Origin: Orychophragmus violaceus
Taxonomy: Eukaryota; Streptophyta; Magnoliopsida; Brassicales; Brassicaceae
Length of the DNA: 64,000 bases
Assembly (NCBI GenBank): GCA_030180135.1
Contig: CM058237.1
Location: forward strand, 42,863,126 to 42,927,125
Reading direction: 5' to 3'
Shown: piece by piece, positions 19,766-32,800 of the stretch
Position numbering within the stretch: position 1 is the first letter of the stretch
How the letters are laid out: every line of letters begins with the position of its first letter
Notes under the pieces: generated by a model
The model's input: the letters and a program-made list of their open reading frames with translations, nothing else
Told to the model about the DNA's origin: nothing
Databases searched by the model: none
Position numbers and translations under genes: made by a program

Positions 19766-21910
19766 GCAGAGACGATGGAGATTGATCTGTGAGCGTAAAC
19801 TCTTGACGGGAGACGGAGGTGGGGATAACGCCGAACCTTATGGGGTGCCGCACAAGCTGAGCTCGCCGAGAATGACCTCGACTCGCTTTCGCGACCCCTG
19901 AGGGAGTGTTTCGGGAGATTCCGGCACCTTTGACCGTTCTCGTTTGTTCTGAGAAGGCTTTTTAGTGTTTGACTCTTTGGTCTGCTTACTTTCCTTTTTG
20001 TCAGATGGAGTTTCCTCCTCGACTTCTGATTCTTGTTTGTTTTCGGACTCTCGCTTTTGAGCCTCGGCTTTAGCTCGAGTATAGCACTCTTCAGTCGAGT
20101 GTCCTCTTTTGTTGTGAAAATCACAGAATTTTTCCTTATCGAACTCGAATTTCTTCGAGCTCTTCGGGCTCTCGACCACATTGACGTTTCCTGATTTTCG
20201 GGAATCCTTTTTTGAGTTCGGGTTCTGGGAGCCTGACGGGTTCTTTTCTTTTCGATGCTTTTCTCTGAGGGCCGTGGTTTCGTTCTCGAGGCGAGCAATG
20301 GCCGATGCGCGATGAAGGGCGTCATCGAGTGTTTGAGGTTCGCGGACTGTTATTTCCTCGCGGAATCTGGTCGAATACCACAGTCCACGTCTCAGTGCTT
20401 CTATAGCTACTTCGTCTCGTGGGTTTGCGATTTTGGATTTTATTTCCTTAAATCGGTCAATGTACGAGCGAAGTGTCTCGTCAGGTTTCTGAGAGACGCC
20501 AAACAGGGCTGCCTCAGTAGTTTTTACCTCGATAAAGACGGAGTATTGCTTGAGGAAAGCCGTCAAGAACTGGGTGAAGTTGTCGATGGACCTTTCTTCC
20601 AGTCCTGCAAACCATTCTAGGGCGGAGCCTGATAGGTTTTCGGCGAAGAGCCTGTAGAAAGCCGGCTCTCTTTCCTCATCGGTAAGGTATACCCTTGCCA
20701 TTGCTAGTCGGAATGCCCCGATATGGGCTTTCGGGTCCGATTTTCCAAAGAACTCCGGAAATTTTGTTTTCTTGATTTCCTGGATTCTCGCAAAGGTGAT
20801 CCGGTCTGTGAATGGCGTTTGTCGCGTTTCTTCGATCACTCGATCGATGTCGGGTGCCGCGCTTGTTGCCATGTGAACTTTTGAGCTCAGACTGACGAAC
20901 TGGGCCTTAGCTTATTCAATGTACTGTCTAAGCATATCGTGTTCGTCGCCTACCGTAGGCGCAAAATGGGCTTGTGCCTGATTGGATGTTTGTTCCGGGA
21001 AAACAGTGTCGAGAAGATCGATTGTTGGAATCGATCTCGTCTGGTCGACCTGCGGCGTTTGGAACTGTATCGTATTTGACCCGTTAAGGTGTCCTGAGCT
21101 CGAGGCAAAAAGCAGAGCCTCCTAGTTGCCTCGGCCGGATATTAGAGTTATTCGGGAAAGGTGGTGGCCCGGGTAATGGTCGGTTTCCCGATCCGGTTGG
21201 ATCTGTGACCATTGAACTCGAACTGAATGGAGTCGGTATCGCGATAAGTGTCATTATAAGGCGGAAGCCACTACTTTACGTATTAGCGAAATTTCCTGAC
21301 GCTCCCGGGGGAGTTACTACCTGGGAGAAGTCCAAGCGTGTACATGGTGGAGGACTTATGGGGGTTCGTAGATCACGTGTTGATCTACCCCCTGGTTTTG
21401 ACTGGCGAGCTCTTCAAGACGGGCGTTAATGCGCCGTTCCTGTTCATCGAGCTGCGCGGCCAGAGAACGGTTTGCGATCTCTTGGGCCCCTGCGCTTGCC
21501 TCGTTGTTTCTCGTTCGGTTTACCAACAGGCTTAACATCGAACGGATTTCAGCGAGGTCATCTGGGCCTTGTCGCTGCGGAGCAGAAGGCAGGGGCGAAT
21601 TAGGTCTAGTTATTCCATATCCACCTCCTGAGGTGGGGGCGGAAATGGAATCATTCCTCATCCACACCCAATTCCTGCTCGGATCGTTAGTTCCTGACAA
21701 AACATTTGTCGGAGTCCGGCTCGTCGCGACTGTTTGAGCGACTGAGCCGGCTGGTGCCGAAGTCGTGGAGACTGAGGCAAAGCTCGTCAACACGCCATCG
21801 GCCTGACCCATGATTCTTACCCCGGTGGTGTTCTGAGGAACGTTGTCAACCGTTTGAGGGTGGTCGACTGGTGGTGTGGCGCTGGGAGAGCCAGATTGGT
21901 CGGGATTCAT
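19766..21910 (-). pseudogene. gag: Gypsy-1 gag (duplication copy 1)
   Basis: The N-terminal part (21910 down to 21356, starting MNPDQSGS) and the capsid part (20872 down to 19838, starting MATSAAPD) belong to one original gag. The capsid part carries the Retrotrans_gag domain (for example LSGSALEWFAGL and SYIDRFKEIKSKI) and a zinc knuckle of the Tat type, CDFHNKRGHSTEEC. Stops at about 21356 and before MATSAAPD are shared with the duplicate. A further nonsense change (GAA to TAA near 19838) is unique to this copy, so gag decayed further after duplication. Confidence 0.88.
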
Positions 21911-21964
21911 CTCGATCTATCGGATCTATGATCTGATTCTTAAGACAGGAAAAACTATAGATAG

Positions 21965-21982
21965 TCCCCACAGTCGGCGCCA
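21965..21982 (-). promoter_or_regulatory. Gypsy-1 primer binding site
   Basis: On the minus strand it begins TGGCGCCGACTGTGGGGA two bases from the LTR end. TGGCGCC-type sites are usual in Tat and Athila elements and are generally matched to tRNA-Asp; the tRNA assignment is from family knowledge. Confidence 0.85.
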
Positions 21983-21984
21983 AA

Positions 21985-22522
21985 TGTGAGATCTGAGATT
22001 CACACCAAGAATTTGTAATCGTAGATTTGGACTTTTGGATATAGAAATGGTATAGATTTCCTATGAATCAAATACTTTATTGAGATTGATCGTCGAGATA
22101 GAACAAACACAGTCGAAAAAGAGAGTACAAAGTATGATGATCGAGCTATTTATTCGAAGTGTTCTTAATTAGGGTTGGAATGTTTTGAATGAATCGCCAC
22201 TTCTTCTTTAAATACTCTCGACTTTGATCCTCTTGTTCCGATATTTCGGCCTCGTAGTGATAACGATCTCCGAGATTTGCGTGGATCTGTTGAACTGATG
22301 AAGACCGGGTTGCTCTATCTCCGCATCGTCTCCTATCGAGCTCGAGCTCGATCGCCTCTCACTTCGGCGTTGCTTGGGCCTTGTCAGGATGGCAATCGTA
22401 TGGGCCCAATAAAGGAATCGGCCGATCTCTCTGTCTTTGATTTTGGAACGGGCTCATGAATATGGGCCTTTGTCTTATTTGTTTATTGGCCGGATTTCCT
22501 AGAGGGAAATCCAGTACCAACA
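21985..22522 (-). repeat. Gypsy-1 5' LTR (duplication copy 1)
   Basis: 538 bp from TGTGAGATC to CCAACA, flanked on the right by target duplication GGATC. A TATA-like GTATTTAAA on the minus strand (about 22207-22215) could drive the element's transcript. By eye it is identical to the copy at 39372-39909, against about 20 differences from the element's own 3' LTR. Confidence 0.95.
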
Positions 22523-22806
22523 GGATCTAGTGCTACTGCTTGAAGTTGTTTCCCATGAAGCTTAAGTAACGATGGTTCGGGCCTTTTAGGATCAAGTAAG
22601 TGAAGCCATATGGGGCAGTATTGCTTTGTAACAAAACTGATGGAGAGTTCATTGTTAATGGCCAAAGGCTTAAGGCATATTCAGCTTCAGAATACATTGA
22701 GGAAAGGACATCAGTTTCTATCTCAAACCCATATCCCGCTCGAACTGTTTGAAAAGTCAATCTTAGTGACTTAAAACAAGCGAACTTGGGAGGCATTCCC
22801 ATGTTT
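22523..22806 (+). pseudogene. Athila-type integrase C-terminal relic, part 2 (duplication copy 1)
   Basis: Directly after Gypsy-1 the plus strand resumes the Athila integrase tail: RWFGPF, then a degenerate stretch with GEFIVNGQRLK, ending in SDLKQANLGG. Several stops interrupt it. With 5321-5567 it formed one reading frame before Gypsy-1 inserted, the GGATC duplication being the overlap. Confidence 0.85.
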
Positions 22807-25787
22807 ATCCTTATTCTTTTTATCTTGTCATTTTTTATGTTTTTGATTAAGTTTTTCTAGAACTTAAGGAATGGTGAATGAATGGATCTCTATGGAAATG
22901 CGCATCAGACCACATGCTTTGGCAAGAGCAACCATGGCTGAGACTTTTTGTGACAGCGGCCAGAGCCACGTCAAGCTAAATTGACTATGGTCGAGAGGAA
23001 GACGTGCATCGGTCGAATGGCCCGCGGTCAATGGAGCGTTCATGATAAAAAAAACTCTTTAGGGGAAATATCAGACGTTGAGAATCGGGTGGAACCATCC
23101 ATGGTCGAGAAAATCTGTGAATCGATTGAGGAAAGTTGAGATCGGTTGATGGTATTGGACGATCTCGCCCATAGCCGAGAAAATACTAGGCATCGGTCCA
23201 AGCAAAGCCGACCATAGCCACATACGATTTAATGACCAAAGTTCACCAGGAAAAATATCGGACGAGAGGATCCGATAAAATAACATGTTTCCGAGACAAA
23301 AAACACTAGAAGGTAGAGAGAAAACATATGGGAAGAAAGTACGACGGTAAAATCCAATGATCTGTTAGACGGTAAAAGCCAAGAACACGTTAGAAGGAAA
23401 AGTCATTATTATGTCTCGGTCTAAACTAGGTTATATCTTTAGTCTTTAAGTGCAGATCTTAGATCTTGAAGAAAGAAACTAAGACGGACCTAATTGAAGT
23501 ATCAAAAAGTGTGTTTCTTGTAGCATGTGTAACAGGTTTTTCCAGGTTTCGGTCAAGGATTGATACATTTTGAAGGTTTATCCTTAGATCATTTTTATGT
23601 GCTATGTATGCATTTGATTGAGTTTTGGTGTGGTTACTCTTTGATGCTTATTGAGATAGTATCACTGAGTTAACTTTGTATGCATGATGAAAATTAATAC
23701 ATTCCTATATGAGTGAGGTTGTGGTAATTCCATATGGTCTCGAATCCATGTGAACTCCCTTCCATTTTGGGAAAAATTTTTACTGGTTGTCATGATCTTT
23801 GGATCCTTTGCATGACCCTACACCCGAAAGATGTGATGGTATTTATGTTTTTCCGATTGAGGTTCGCCATGTCCCACATTGGATTTTAGTAAGGAAATTC
23901 AATGCTTGGAAATGTACCTCATGCTCGAAAGTTGTGTTGTGGCGATTCAATATTTATTTTCGACTCTACACTAGCGAAGGAAATTCTATGTGGGAAGACT
24001 CGGAGAGATGATATTTTAGCATGGGGTTGAGTACTATTCGACATGATAGTAGGGATAGCCGTTTGTAGACGGATCCCGCCAATATATGGCCGTTTGTAGA
24101 CGGATCTCGGTTAGGTGTTGTTCTATGATCATGTGTCTTTGTGGATATTTCATAGGTGTTTGTGAAACGAAGGAAGATCGAATGTGCAGAGCTGTGCGAG
24201 GCCCATGTCGATGTGTTGGTGTTATGTTCTTTTGGTTAATCGTTAGATTTCGCATGCTTTGCTTTGATTTATGGATTGTGTATTCGTGCATTTTTATCTT
24301 TGGGGTTTAGGTTCGGAAAATAATAATTATATAAAAGATCATTGAATCACTGGATAATTAAATTACTCATTATTTTATTATCTTATAGAAAATCGTAGAA
24401 AAGGAGAAAGTATAGTGTGACAGATGTGAAATTTTAAAGTAGTTTGCGGTATGTTTTTGTAAAATTATATGTATAATTTTGGGGTTCGTACGGTTTGAAT
24501 AGTAGGAATCCGCTTATGTAATAGTTTGGATAAGCTCGAATTTATAAACCTTATAATAATATGAAATAAAGAAAGATTTGTGTATGTACAAACTCTGTTT
24601 TCTAATGATATCAACTTAGTCCAAGTTACCAAAAATCTCGCATGAAATACGAGTTGGCAAACCGTAGCCTCTTGACGAGAGGGTAGGAATTATGGATGAA
24701 CCAACCTCGGTCTTGAAATTGTCCTAACATCGGATTGAATTGTCTACGATATCCGACAATTATGACATTTTGGTTCACATAATTGTAGAATGAAGTAGGG
24801 GTACTAAAACTACCAATATAAATAGAATATGGAATGTTGACCCAAAAAAAATAGAATATGGAAATTCATATAAATATAAGAATTTTAATTTAAAAAGTAT
24901 ATAGTCATAGGTGACAACCATTTACAAATTACGTAAGAGGTCGATTTAATATACTAGTTAGTATCTCAATCTTATCTAAACGCTTTTGTTATAAATCAAT
25001 TAAAAAGTCGAAAACATAAATGTATTATGTTTGATGTATGATGTTAAGTTAACACTGTAAAAGTCATACTTAAAATCAATTTTGTTCAAAACATTAAAAT
25101 CAAATTATTATACTAACATAACATAATTCAATTGGATATATCTCCAACAGTTAAATATATTGTAATAAATAATTAACATTTTCTAAAATCGATAAATTCA
25201 GGAATTAATTTAATTAAATAAAATGCAAAGACATAAATAAGCCATTTAAAACGCTAAATAAATTGCATATAATCCAAATTAATATAATTAATAAATCTGA
25301 AGAAAATATTAAATTATTTCACAAGAATCAAAGCGTAGCTCTTTTTAACGTTTTGTTTTATAACTAAATAAAAACTACTTTATGATTAAAATGGCAAAAG
25401 ATTATAGTTCGTAAATGAATGATATGGATCCCGGCTCTAAGTTTGATTTAAGGTGTTTTTGTACCGGATCCAGTTGTTTTTCAATCCAAATTCTTTACAT
25501 TTCAGGGTCCATATTTTGGAATTGTTTTATTTTGTACTAAATTGATGTTCGAAATATTTTTTAGAACAAGGCCCATAATAAAGATGAGACGGGCTTGTAT
25601 ACTACACAAGTATGTCAGTATAACATGAATTGTAAGGTTTTTCCAGAAAAGCAGTAAACAATAAAATGCTGGATATATTTTATTATTTTAAAAGATACTA
25701 GATTTTAACCCGCCTTAAAAAAACACAGATATAATTTTTAAAAGAAATTCTTAAATCAATATTATTATTTTTATAATAAGTTTGAAT
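22807..25787. other. Gene-less relic sequence between the Athila fragment and Gypsy-2 (copy 1)
   Basis: The left part (to about 23300) is probably degraded Athila 3' sequence, with scattered GGTCGA and ATCGGT motifs. A direct pair of GCCGTTTGTAGACGGATC occurs at 24058-24075 and 24089-24106. From about 24300 it is AT-rich. Near 25699 it enters a repeat beginning ACTAGATTTTAACCCGCC, a kind common in Brassicaceae, into which Gypsy-2 inserted. I see no convincing coding sequence. Confidence 0.55.
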
Positions 25788-26104
25788 TGTTACGGAAATT
25801 CGATCTAGTAATAAAAGCCGGGTTACGATCTGAAATGTCCGAACTACGAGGTGAAATATAAACTTTAAGTGAGGTCGAAACTGTTCTTTATTAATCTTAA
25901 GGCCGAAGCCAAGCTGTGACAAGGATGGTACGAGGTGGGAGTCCGTCTAATGACGTGCTCCCTAAATATTGCTTGAGGTCGGAGCTTTATTGAAGTAGCT
26001 CGGCACTCTCGCAAGTTACAATGTGTCTAAAATGAAGATTGAAGAGTCCTATTTATAGTGCTTGGATGCTGACTTCTCTTTGAGCCGTTGACTCCTTAGC
26101 GGGC
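25788..26104 (-). repeat. Truncated copy of the Gypsy-2 3' LTR at the duplication junction
   Basis: These 317 bp equal 43174-43490, the first 317 of the 401 bp of the Gypsy-2 3' LTR as read on the plus strand. At 26105 the sequence jumps into the middle of the CACTA transposase. This truncated LTR is the clearest proof of the tandem duplication. Confidence 0.95.
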
Positions 26105-28655
26105 TAGCCAATTGTGTTTCAGTTGATCCACCTGTTATTGGTGGGTTAAAGTCGCATGATCATCACGTCCTTCTGCAAAATCTACTGCATGTGTCTTTGA
26201 GAGGACTGCTTCCAGAGGGACCAAGAGTTCCACTACTTTTAAGGTTACGCAGTTAATACTATCTTCTTTCATAATTCATATACTTGAAGATTTGGATAAT
26301 AAAAATGGTTTCACTTGCAGGAAACAAGTGACAAATATAGGGATCTGAGGAAGACTCAGATTCCTCACACCACTAGCCGGAAAGGAATGTATCGTCTATC
26401 TGTGGAAATGGTATGTGTCTTTCACGTGTATTCCATTTTTAAAGTGTATAATAGATTGTGTTCATATACATTTTTTAAGTAATATTTTGTACTTGTAGAA
26501 AAAAAAGAGCTCTCAGCCAAGGACTGTGACTAGAAGTAAAGTATGGTTAGCAGGACACACGCACAGAGATGGGAGACCCGTGAAGCAAGAATTTGCAGAA
26601 ACAATTGTAAGATTCCATATTTTAAAGTATTATTGCAGAGTCTTAGATGATTTGCTTGAATAACAATGTTCTCCAACATTTGTTTCAGGAGAAGATACAA
26701 TCACTCGATAGTCAAATGGGTTCCACATCCAATGATAATTTAAAAGAAGATGATGTCAGCCAAGTCCTAGGAAAAGATAAGCAGGGAAGAGTTAGAGGGA
26801 TGGGAAAAGGGATGAGAATGTATAAGGTTGATTATCTTAATGCAAGAGACTCGCATGTTCAGAAGCTTGAAGCAAATCAAACTGAACTGCAAACCAAGGT
26901 TGAAAGTTTGGAGAAACAATTGCGTGGCTTAGCTGAGAAGAGAGTAAGTTTCACTCTTGTTTTTCATGGTTGTCAATGAAATAAGTTTTAACCAAAAATT
27001 TTCTTCTTGTTAGGCATACGGTGAAGATGTGGATGCTCAATCTGATGTTTCAAACTTAAGGAAAGGAGCAGTTCAGTGCAAGATATTAGATTGGTTTGCA
27101 GCAGAGGATGTTATTGTCGGGGAAGGAGAATTCTTCTCCTCTGAACCAGACTATAAGATTGGTAAGATTCCACTCGGTCCTAACGCGGCGGCGGTGATTG
27201 TGAAGTCTGCTACAAACCCTGATGCATTTCTGTGGAGGCCTACCACAACAGTTTACTCAATTGGCGAAGCTATTGGAACCAAAATTCCATGGCCATGTGA
27301 CAGAGTGGTTTTGGTCAGATACAATAGCTCCCCGAGTAAAAATAAGAGTTCAGCTGCCTCGGTATCTTGTTCTAATTCCAAACTGGTAGCACTGTAATTC
27401 TCAAACATTAGATGAATAATATATTTTTGAATCCTTAGGCCTCTGATGAATCAACTTCGAAATGCAACATCTTTGCTTGGAATGGAACTGGTGAAATTGT
27501 TGCAGAGGGTACAATGCGTTCAGTTGACCCACGTGATAAGATTGACGAAGTGCCTCTGGGTCCTAATGCTGCAATTCTGAAGGTTGATAAGGTTTTGGAT
27601 CCAGATGCTTTTCTGTGGAGGCCAAGTGCTAAAATGGCAGTGATGGGTGATGCTGCAAATAACAACATCGCATGGCCACTTGATAAGGTTGAGTTCAGCT
27701 CGAAAACACCTTCAGTTTCACCAAGATCATCACCTGCGGTAAAAAACTAAACCTTATGCTTTAACTTACTTGTAACTGTGGTTTTTATGTTGCTTTAATG
27801 TATTTCTGATTGTTATGGCTTGCAATTTGTGTAACAGAGTACGAGTAACAGCACTGGAAGCAACAAAGGATCCAAAAAGAAGTGTCTTCTATATGATTGC
27901 AGCGGCTCCAAGAAAATTGTCGCAGAAGGCCGCGTTTGTTCAACTGATCCAGCTGATCGAGTCCACTTTGTCCCATTAGGACCTAATGCCACCAAGGTTT
28001 GGGTGGATGTGGCAAAGATTGGAGATGCTGCAGTGTGGAGACCAAATTCTGAAATTCAGTTTGTTGCAGATGCTATAGGTACGACCATTGCTTGGCCAAA
28101 TGATAAACTTAAACTAGTGTGATAGGTTTGCTCTTGTTGCTGAAACTTGTTATGTCTGGAGAATGTTTGCTACTTGATTTTCATTATGTTTATGTTGTTT
28201 GGGATACACTATGTGTTGGATCTACTTTGTAATATATTATCAGGTTTCAAAATTGTACGATATCCTACTTTGAATTTGGTTTCATTTCTGGAAATACGAA
28301 AACATACAAAAGTAGGACCGCTGGAAATCAAATTATAGCACAAACAAATGCTACAAAAATAAAAATTAATAGCAAAAACCAGAAAAAAAGAATGCTATAA
28401 AAAAATGATTAATAGCTATCAAAATCCGCTATTATAATAACTAATTTATAGCAATTAAAAGGCGCTATTATTAAACATTATATAACAAACAATAAAGCGC
28501 TATAATATATGGACAATATAATTGCGCAATAAAAAAGCGCTATCTAAAGTGCGAGACTTTCTATAACGGGCGTATACATAGCGGATAAAAAAGCGCTATC
28601 TATTTTTCTTATAGCGGATAATGTCGCGCTATAGATACCCCTAATTCTTGTAGTG
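26105..28655 (+). mobile_element. 3' fragment of the CACTA element (duplication copy 2)
   Basis: Begins mid-exon of the transposase and ends at the right terminal repeat (28628-28655). It has no left end, so it should not transpose on its own. It retains the whole second gene and the subterminal repeats. Confidence 0.95.
26321..28122 (+). CDS. Second CACTA gene, duplicated copy
   Basis: Collinear with 16155-17966: the same six exons, with the coiled coil and the three one-exon domain repeats, ending at TGA 28120-28122. A 10-bp deletion changes the donor after the fourth exon from GTAAAT to GTATCT (near 27361), which probably weakens splicing. The original promoter and 5' exons were not duplicated; only Gypsy-2 LTR sequence lies upstream, reading in the other direction. 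It is probably not expressed in its original form. Confidence 0.65.
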
Positions 28656-29207
28656 GAAGTCTTTTCTTGGTCCTCAGGGTTCATTAGTATTTGGTTGTAC
28701 CCCGAGAAGGCATCCATGAAGGATAGTAGTTGGTGTCCAGCGGTAGCTTCGACCAGTCGATCGATGTGTGGGAGTGGGAAACTGTCCTTCGGACATGCTT
28801 TGTTGAGATCTGTGAAATCTACACAGACTCTCCACTTCCCGTTCTTTTTCTTGACCACTACGGGATTTTCCAGCCAGTCGGGGTACTTGACCTCTCTGAT
28901 CGATCCGATTTTTAGTAACTGATCGACCTCGTCGTTGATGGCTTGAGCTCGCTCCGGGCCTAGTTTTCGCTGTTTCTGTCTTACCAGTTTGTAGGTTGGG
29001 TCGACATTCAGCTCGTGGCTGGTTACGTCGATGTTGATCCCTTTCATGTCTGTTGAAGACCAGGCAAAGGAGTCGACGTTCTGTTTAAGAAAAGAGACCA
29101 ATTCATTTTTGACTGGCTCTGTTAGGTCGATTCCAATGCCAACAAGTCTTTCGGGATGAGCTTTGTCTATGCAAACTTGGTTCGTGAGGTCCTTTGGGGG
29201 TCCTATT
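28656..29207 (-). pseudogene. pol: Gypsy-1 RT fragment (duplication copy 2), cut by Copia-2
   Basis: Repeats 18500-19051: the reverse transcriptase fingers region with WRVCVDFTDLNKAC and MDAFSGYNQI. It is bordered on the left by the CACTA terminus and interrupted on the right by Copia-2 at target duplication CTATT (29203-29207). It continues at 36435. Confidence 0.92.
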
Positions 29208-29844
29208 TATTGGATCGTTTAGTGTCTCCTGGTTCAATTCTCAGATTGATTCATCCTACTAAACATGCAGATCTAGGTTCTCTTATTTAGAAACTTAATG
29301 GATCTCACCTGTTACCTTTTTGTGCAGCGGAATGAGGAGGTAATGGTCAGAGATCAGCAGAACCACCAAGAGATGGATCCTCCAAAGGCTCACACACGCA
29401 CACTCGGGAATTGGCTGCTAGACCAGACAGAGAGGAGGCGCAGAGAGAGGCTGAGGGAGGCGCAGAGACTAATCAGAATTAGAGAGCTTTAGGTCAAGTT
29501 TTATTCATTAAAACTCCCTTTAGTTCTCATGGGCTTTTGGGCCCAATTCTCAGTTCTGATTAAATCCCATGGATTTAATCAGGCCCTTTATTCTCTCTAA
29601 GTACAGTAAATGCCTAGCACTTTTACCGTACTTCTGCTAAACCGTTCCTTCGTATTTTCCCGTTAGCTTAGGCGTGTGACCCATATGGGATCATATAATA
29701 AAGGCAATAAGTCCAAGACTTATAGATCATGAGCGGACTCTAGCAAGCCATCATGACCCCCAGTATTATATGACTTATGTCTGATCATTGACATACTCTT
29801 ACTTTCTAGAGACAGTACAGAGATTACTGGACATAATTCCAACA
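29208..29844 (-). repeat. Copia-2 3' LTR
   Basis: 637 bp from TATTGG to CCAACA. The left terminus reads TATTGG instead of the expected TGTTGG in both LTRs, so the change was present in the parent. It has a 12-bp stretch near 29570 that is absent from the 5' LTR. Confidence 0.93.
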
Positions 29845-29855
29845 ATCTCCCACTT
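29845..29855 (-). promoter_or_regulatory. Copia-2 polypurine tract
   Basis: On the minus strand it reads AAGTGGGAGAT directly before the 3' LTR, the usual copia form. Confidence 0.85.
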
Positions 29856-32800
29856 GAACTGGAATCTCTGTATTCATATTCCTTTTGTCTCAATATCTCG
29901 ATTAGTCATAAGGCAAGATGAGTGTCATCCTTATAAAGCTTAATATTGTTCATCGGACTCTGATTCGATACTGACAATCCAAACGACTCGGGAAAGTCCG
30001 TTTGAGCATGGCCATGCATTTTCCAGTATTCAAATCTCCGATTGGCCTAGAGATATTCACTCCATTTATATTGGAGGGACAAATCCCGTCTTGTTCCATC
30101 ACTGTAAACTACTCATTTCATAATACACCCAAACAAGGTCCTTATAACTATCGCTTAACGACAGCATTAGACAATGATCAAAGCGCATTAGTTCATGTGC
30201 AGTCACATGCATGCGAACTCAGGTCTAAGGACTATACTCTATAGTCGTAGTAAGAATCTCTTATGACACATATATAAATATCCTGAAGAGTTCTTATAAT
30301 CGGGTCTTGTCCGGTCGTATGTACCCTACATACACCTATGTACTGACTTTGATGCCGTGCATCTATGACACACTGAGACTTTGTCATAAGTCACATACCA
30401 ATCCAGTCTCACACGGTTGTTGGTGTTCCAATTTCAACAACCTTCGACTAGGGACATGATGATATAAGCCATCTATCAAATATAGGGTCTCATGATCAAG
30501 CTAAATGACTTTGATAACTCAAGATCAAGTCACTTACTTCGATGACCTATAAAATGGTTCATATCACTTTGGAACGATTATTTCATCACAGTTAAAATAA
30601 TCTTGAAATAATAATTTCATTAAACATCAAAAATGTTTTACAAGAACATATCAATAACTAAATAAAGCCCTTTATTAACTCCCACTGAAATTAAGACTGC
30701 ATCTTAATTTCACTTATCCTACAGCAACAGTCCGTGACTCGTGCTTAGGCCTAAGGAGTGGCTTCGTTAATAGATTAGCAACGTTCTCATTCATTGAAAC
30801 TTGCTGATCTACTTAACATCTCTGTCATTTATCTCACGGAGTAGGTTATACCTACCCTCAAGGTGTTTGGACCTATGATGTGCAGCTAGTCTCATCTTTG
30901 CTGGGAATCACATCAAGTTCAGTGACGAACTCTTCTTTCCAAACAACCTCTTTCGCCGCTTTCCAAGCTGCGAAATGTTCAGCTTAAGTCATGGAGTCAG
31001 CAACAGTGCCTTGCACCGCCAGACAGACACAAGATATAACCGGACTGTGACCGGAAATCATCTTTGTCCGTTGGAAACTTGCCTTTCAGACTCTACCGAC
31101 TCGTAGCACCTCACTTTCTCCGTAAATCAAGAACTTATCCTTAGTATTCCTCAAATACTTTAGGATATTCTTTACGGCAATCCAGTGATTCTTTGCTGGA
31201 TTTGACTGGTCTTTTACTTGTCTTGCTTAACATTAAAGCAACATCAAAACAAGTACGTGTCATGGCATATATGATAGATCCAATTGCCGACGCATATGGA
31301 ATCTCATCTATGCATTCAAGCTCAGCAGTTATCGTAGGACACTGTTTCTTGCTTAATGTAATGCCATGTGACATTGGCATAAAACCCTTCTTGGATTGCT
31401 GAAAACGTGTAGGACTTTGTCGGGATAAGAATCCTGACTTTGTCCTACCAGCTCTTTCGGATCTCTATCTTTAGATCCAAAATCCAAGAACTACGTGGCT
31501 TTACCCATGTCAATCATAAAACCAACTCCCAAGCCAGTCCTTTACCGACTGCTGCATTGGGACGTTATTTCCGAGAATCAGTATGTCATCGACATACACT
31601 ATGAGAAATGCAATATCGCTCCCACTTATCTATTAGTAAACGCACAGTTCCACTTTGTTCCTGTTCAAGTCAAAACCTTGACTATTTCAACAGAACGAAG
31701 ATTCCAACTCCGATATGTTTGCTTCCATCCATGAATGGATCGATGAAGCTAACTTACACAAAATGTATATTTTCGGAGGCCGGGCTCACTTTCGCTTATT
31801 TGAATTTCGCAGATTCGTCGCTTTCAATGATCATCAGATCATGCGAACTTTCAATGATCATCAGGTTCAACTAATGACGAGAAATCACTCTCGGATTAGT
31901 GACTGATTCATTCATGTCTGCGAACTTCAGGCTCTACAGGTGTAGATTCTACAGAAATCTGTAAATCCATCCGTTGCTCTCCCTCAACAGGTTGAGCAGC
32001 CTCCTGTATTTCTCGAATTTCTTCGAGTTATACTTTTACTCCCACTGTTCTTCTTGAAAATAACTTCCCTTCTTAGAAAACAGAATGGACGTAAAAGTAA
32101 CAAGCCTTGGTTTCCCTAGGACAACCAGCGAAGTAGCACAACTACAAATACTCAGTAAAGACGAATTTGGATCGATTCCAATCCACATTTACGTGGTGTC
32201 TTTCAACTGATATTGGTGGAACCTTTTCAGCGTAAACTTAGATATTTCTAGAGCGTTATTCATAAATAATATCATGGAAGATTCGTGTGACTCATCTTTA
32301 ATCATTTCTAATAAGATCTGATTCTTTCTCACAGAAACACCTTCAGGTTTTCAGGAGAAATGAGCTGTGAAACGATTTCACACTCATTCAGATGATCACA
32401 CAATCAATGACTTAAGTATTCTCACTCGTGATCTGATCCAGAGTCTTAATACTTCTGTCATTCAGATCCTATACTTCATTCTGGAACTCTTTCGACCATG
32501 TCAAAGAATTCCGACTTGTGTCTCATCTAATGAACACAGTCACACTCACTGAAGTAATCAGTAGAGACAATGAAGTACAGGAAATTTTCTCTGGCATTAC
32601 TGCTCATTGGGCCACATACATGAGTATGTTCCAGGTCCAATAAGCCTTTGGGCCTTTCTCTAGCTCGGCTAAGATAGGCCCTTTACCTTTTGGTCCAGTA
32701 AACAGAATTCAAGTCTCATAAGATAAATTATCAAATGAGCCCAACAGTCCATAACTATGGGATTTCTGAATCCGACTTACTCTATGTGACCAAGACTTTT

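Larger units (their letters stand above)
5568..22522 (-). mobile_element. Gypsy-1: Tat-lineage Ty3/gypsy retrotransposon containing a nested CACTA element
   Basis: It is bounded by 538-bp LTRs (5568-6105 and 21985-22522) and a perfect target duplication GGATC (5563-5567 and 22523-22527). The minus-strand order is LTR, primer site, gag, protease, reverse transcriptase, RNase H, a second archaeal-type RNase H, integrase, spacer, an antisense gene, polypurine tract, LTR. The second RNase H and the extra ORF before the 3' LTR are Tat-lineage hallmarks. Without the CACTA insert it is about 11.1 kb. I count about 20 mismatches between the LTRs. Stops and frameshifts make it defective. Confidence 0.95.
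15939..26104. repeat. Tandem segmental duplication, copy 1 (10,166 bp)
   Basis: It runs from inside exon 3 of the CACTA transposase to inside the Gypsy-2 3' LTR and contains the CACTA right end, Gypsy-1 5' end, Athila relic and AT-rich spacer. Copy 2 follows head to tail at 26105. The copies differ at roughly 45 positions by eye. Confidence 0.95.

Noticed and set aside
24058..24106. Direct pair of an 18-bp sequence in the relic region
   Set aside because: Only two copies 31 bp apart with nothing else attached; too little to interpret.
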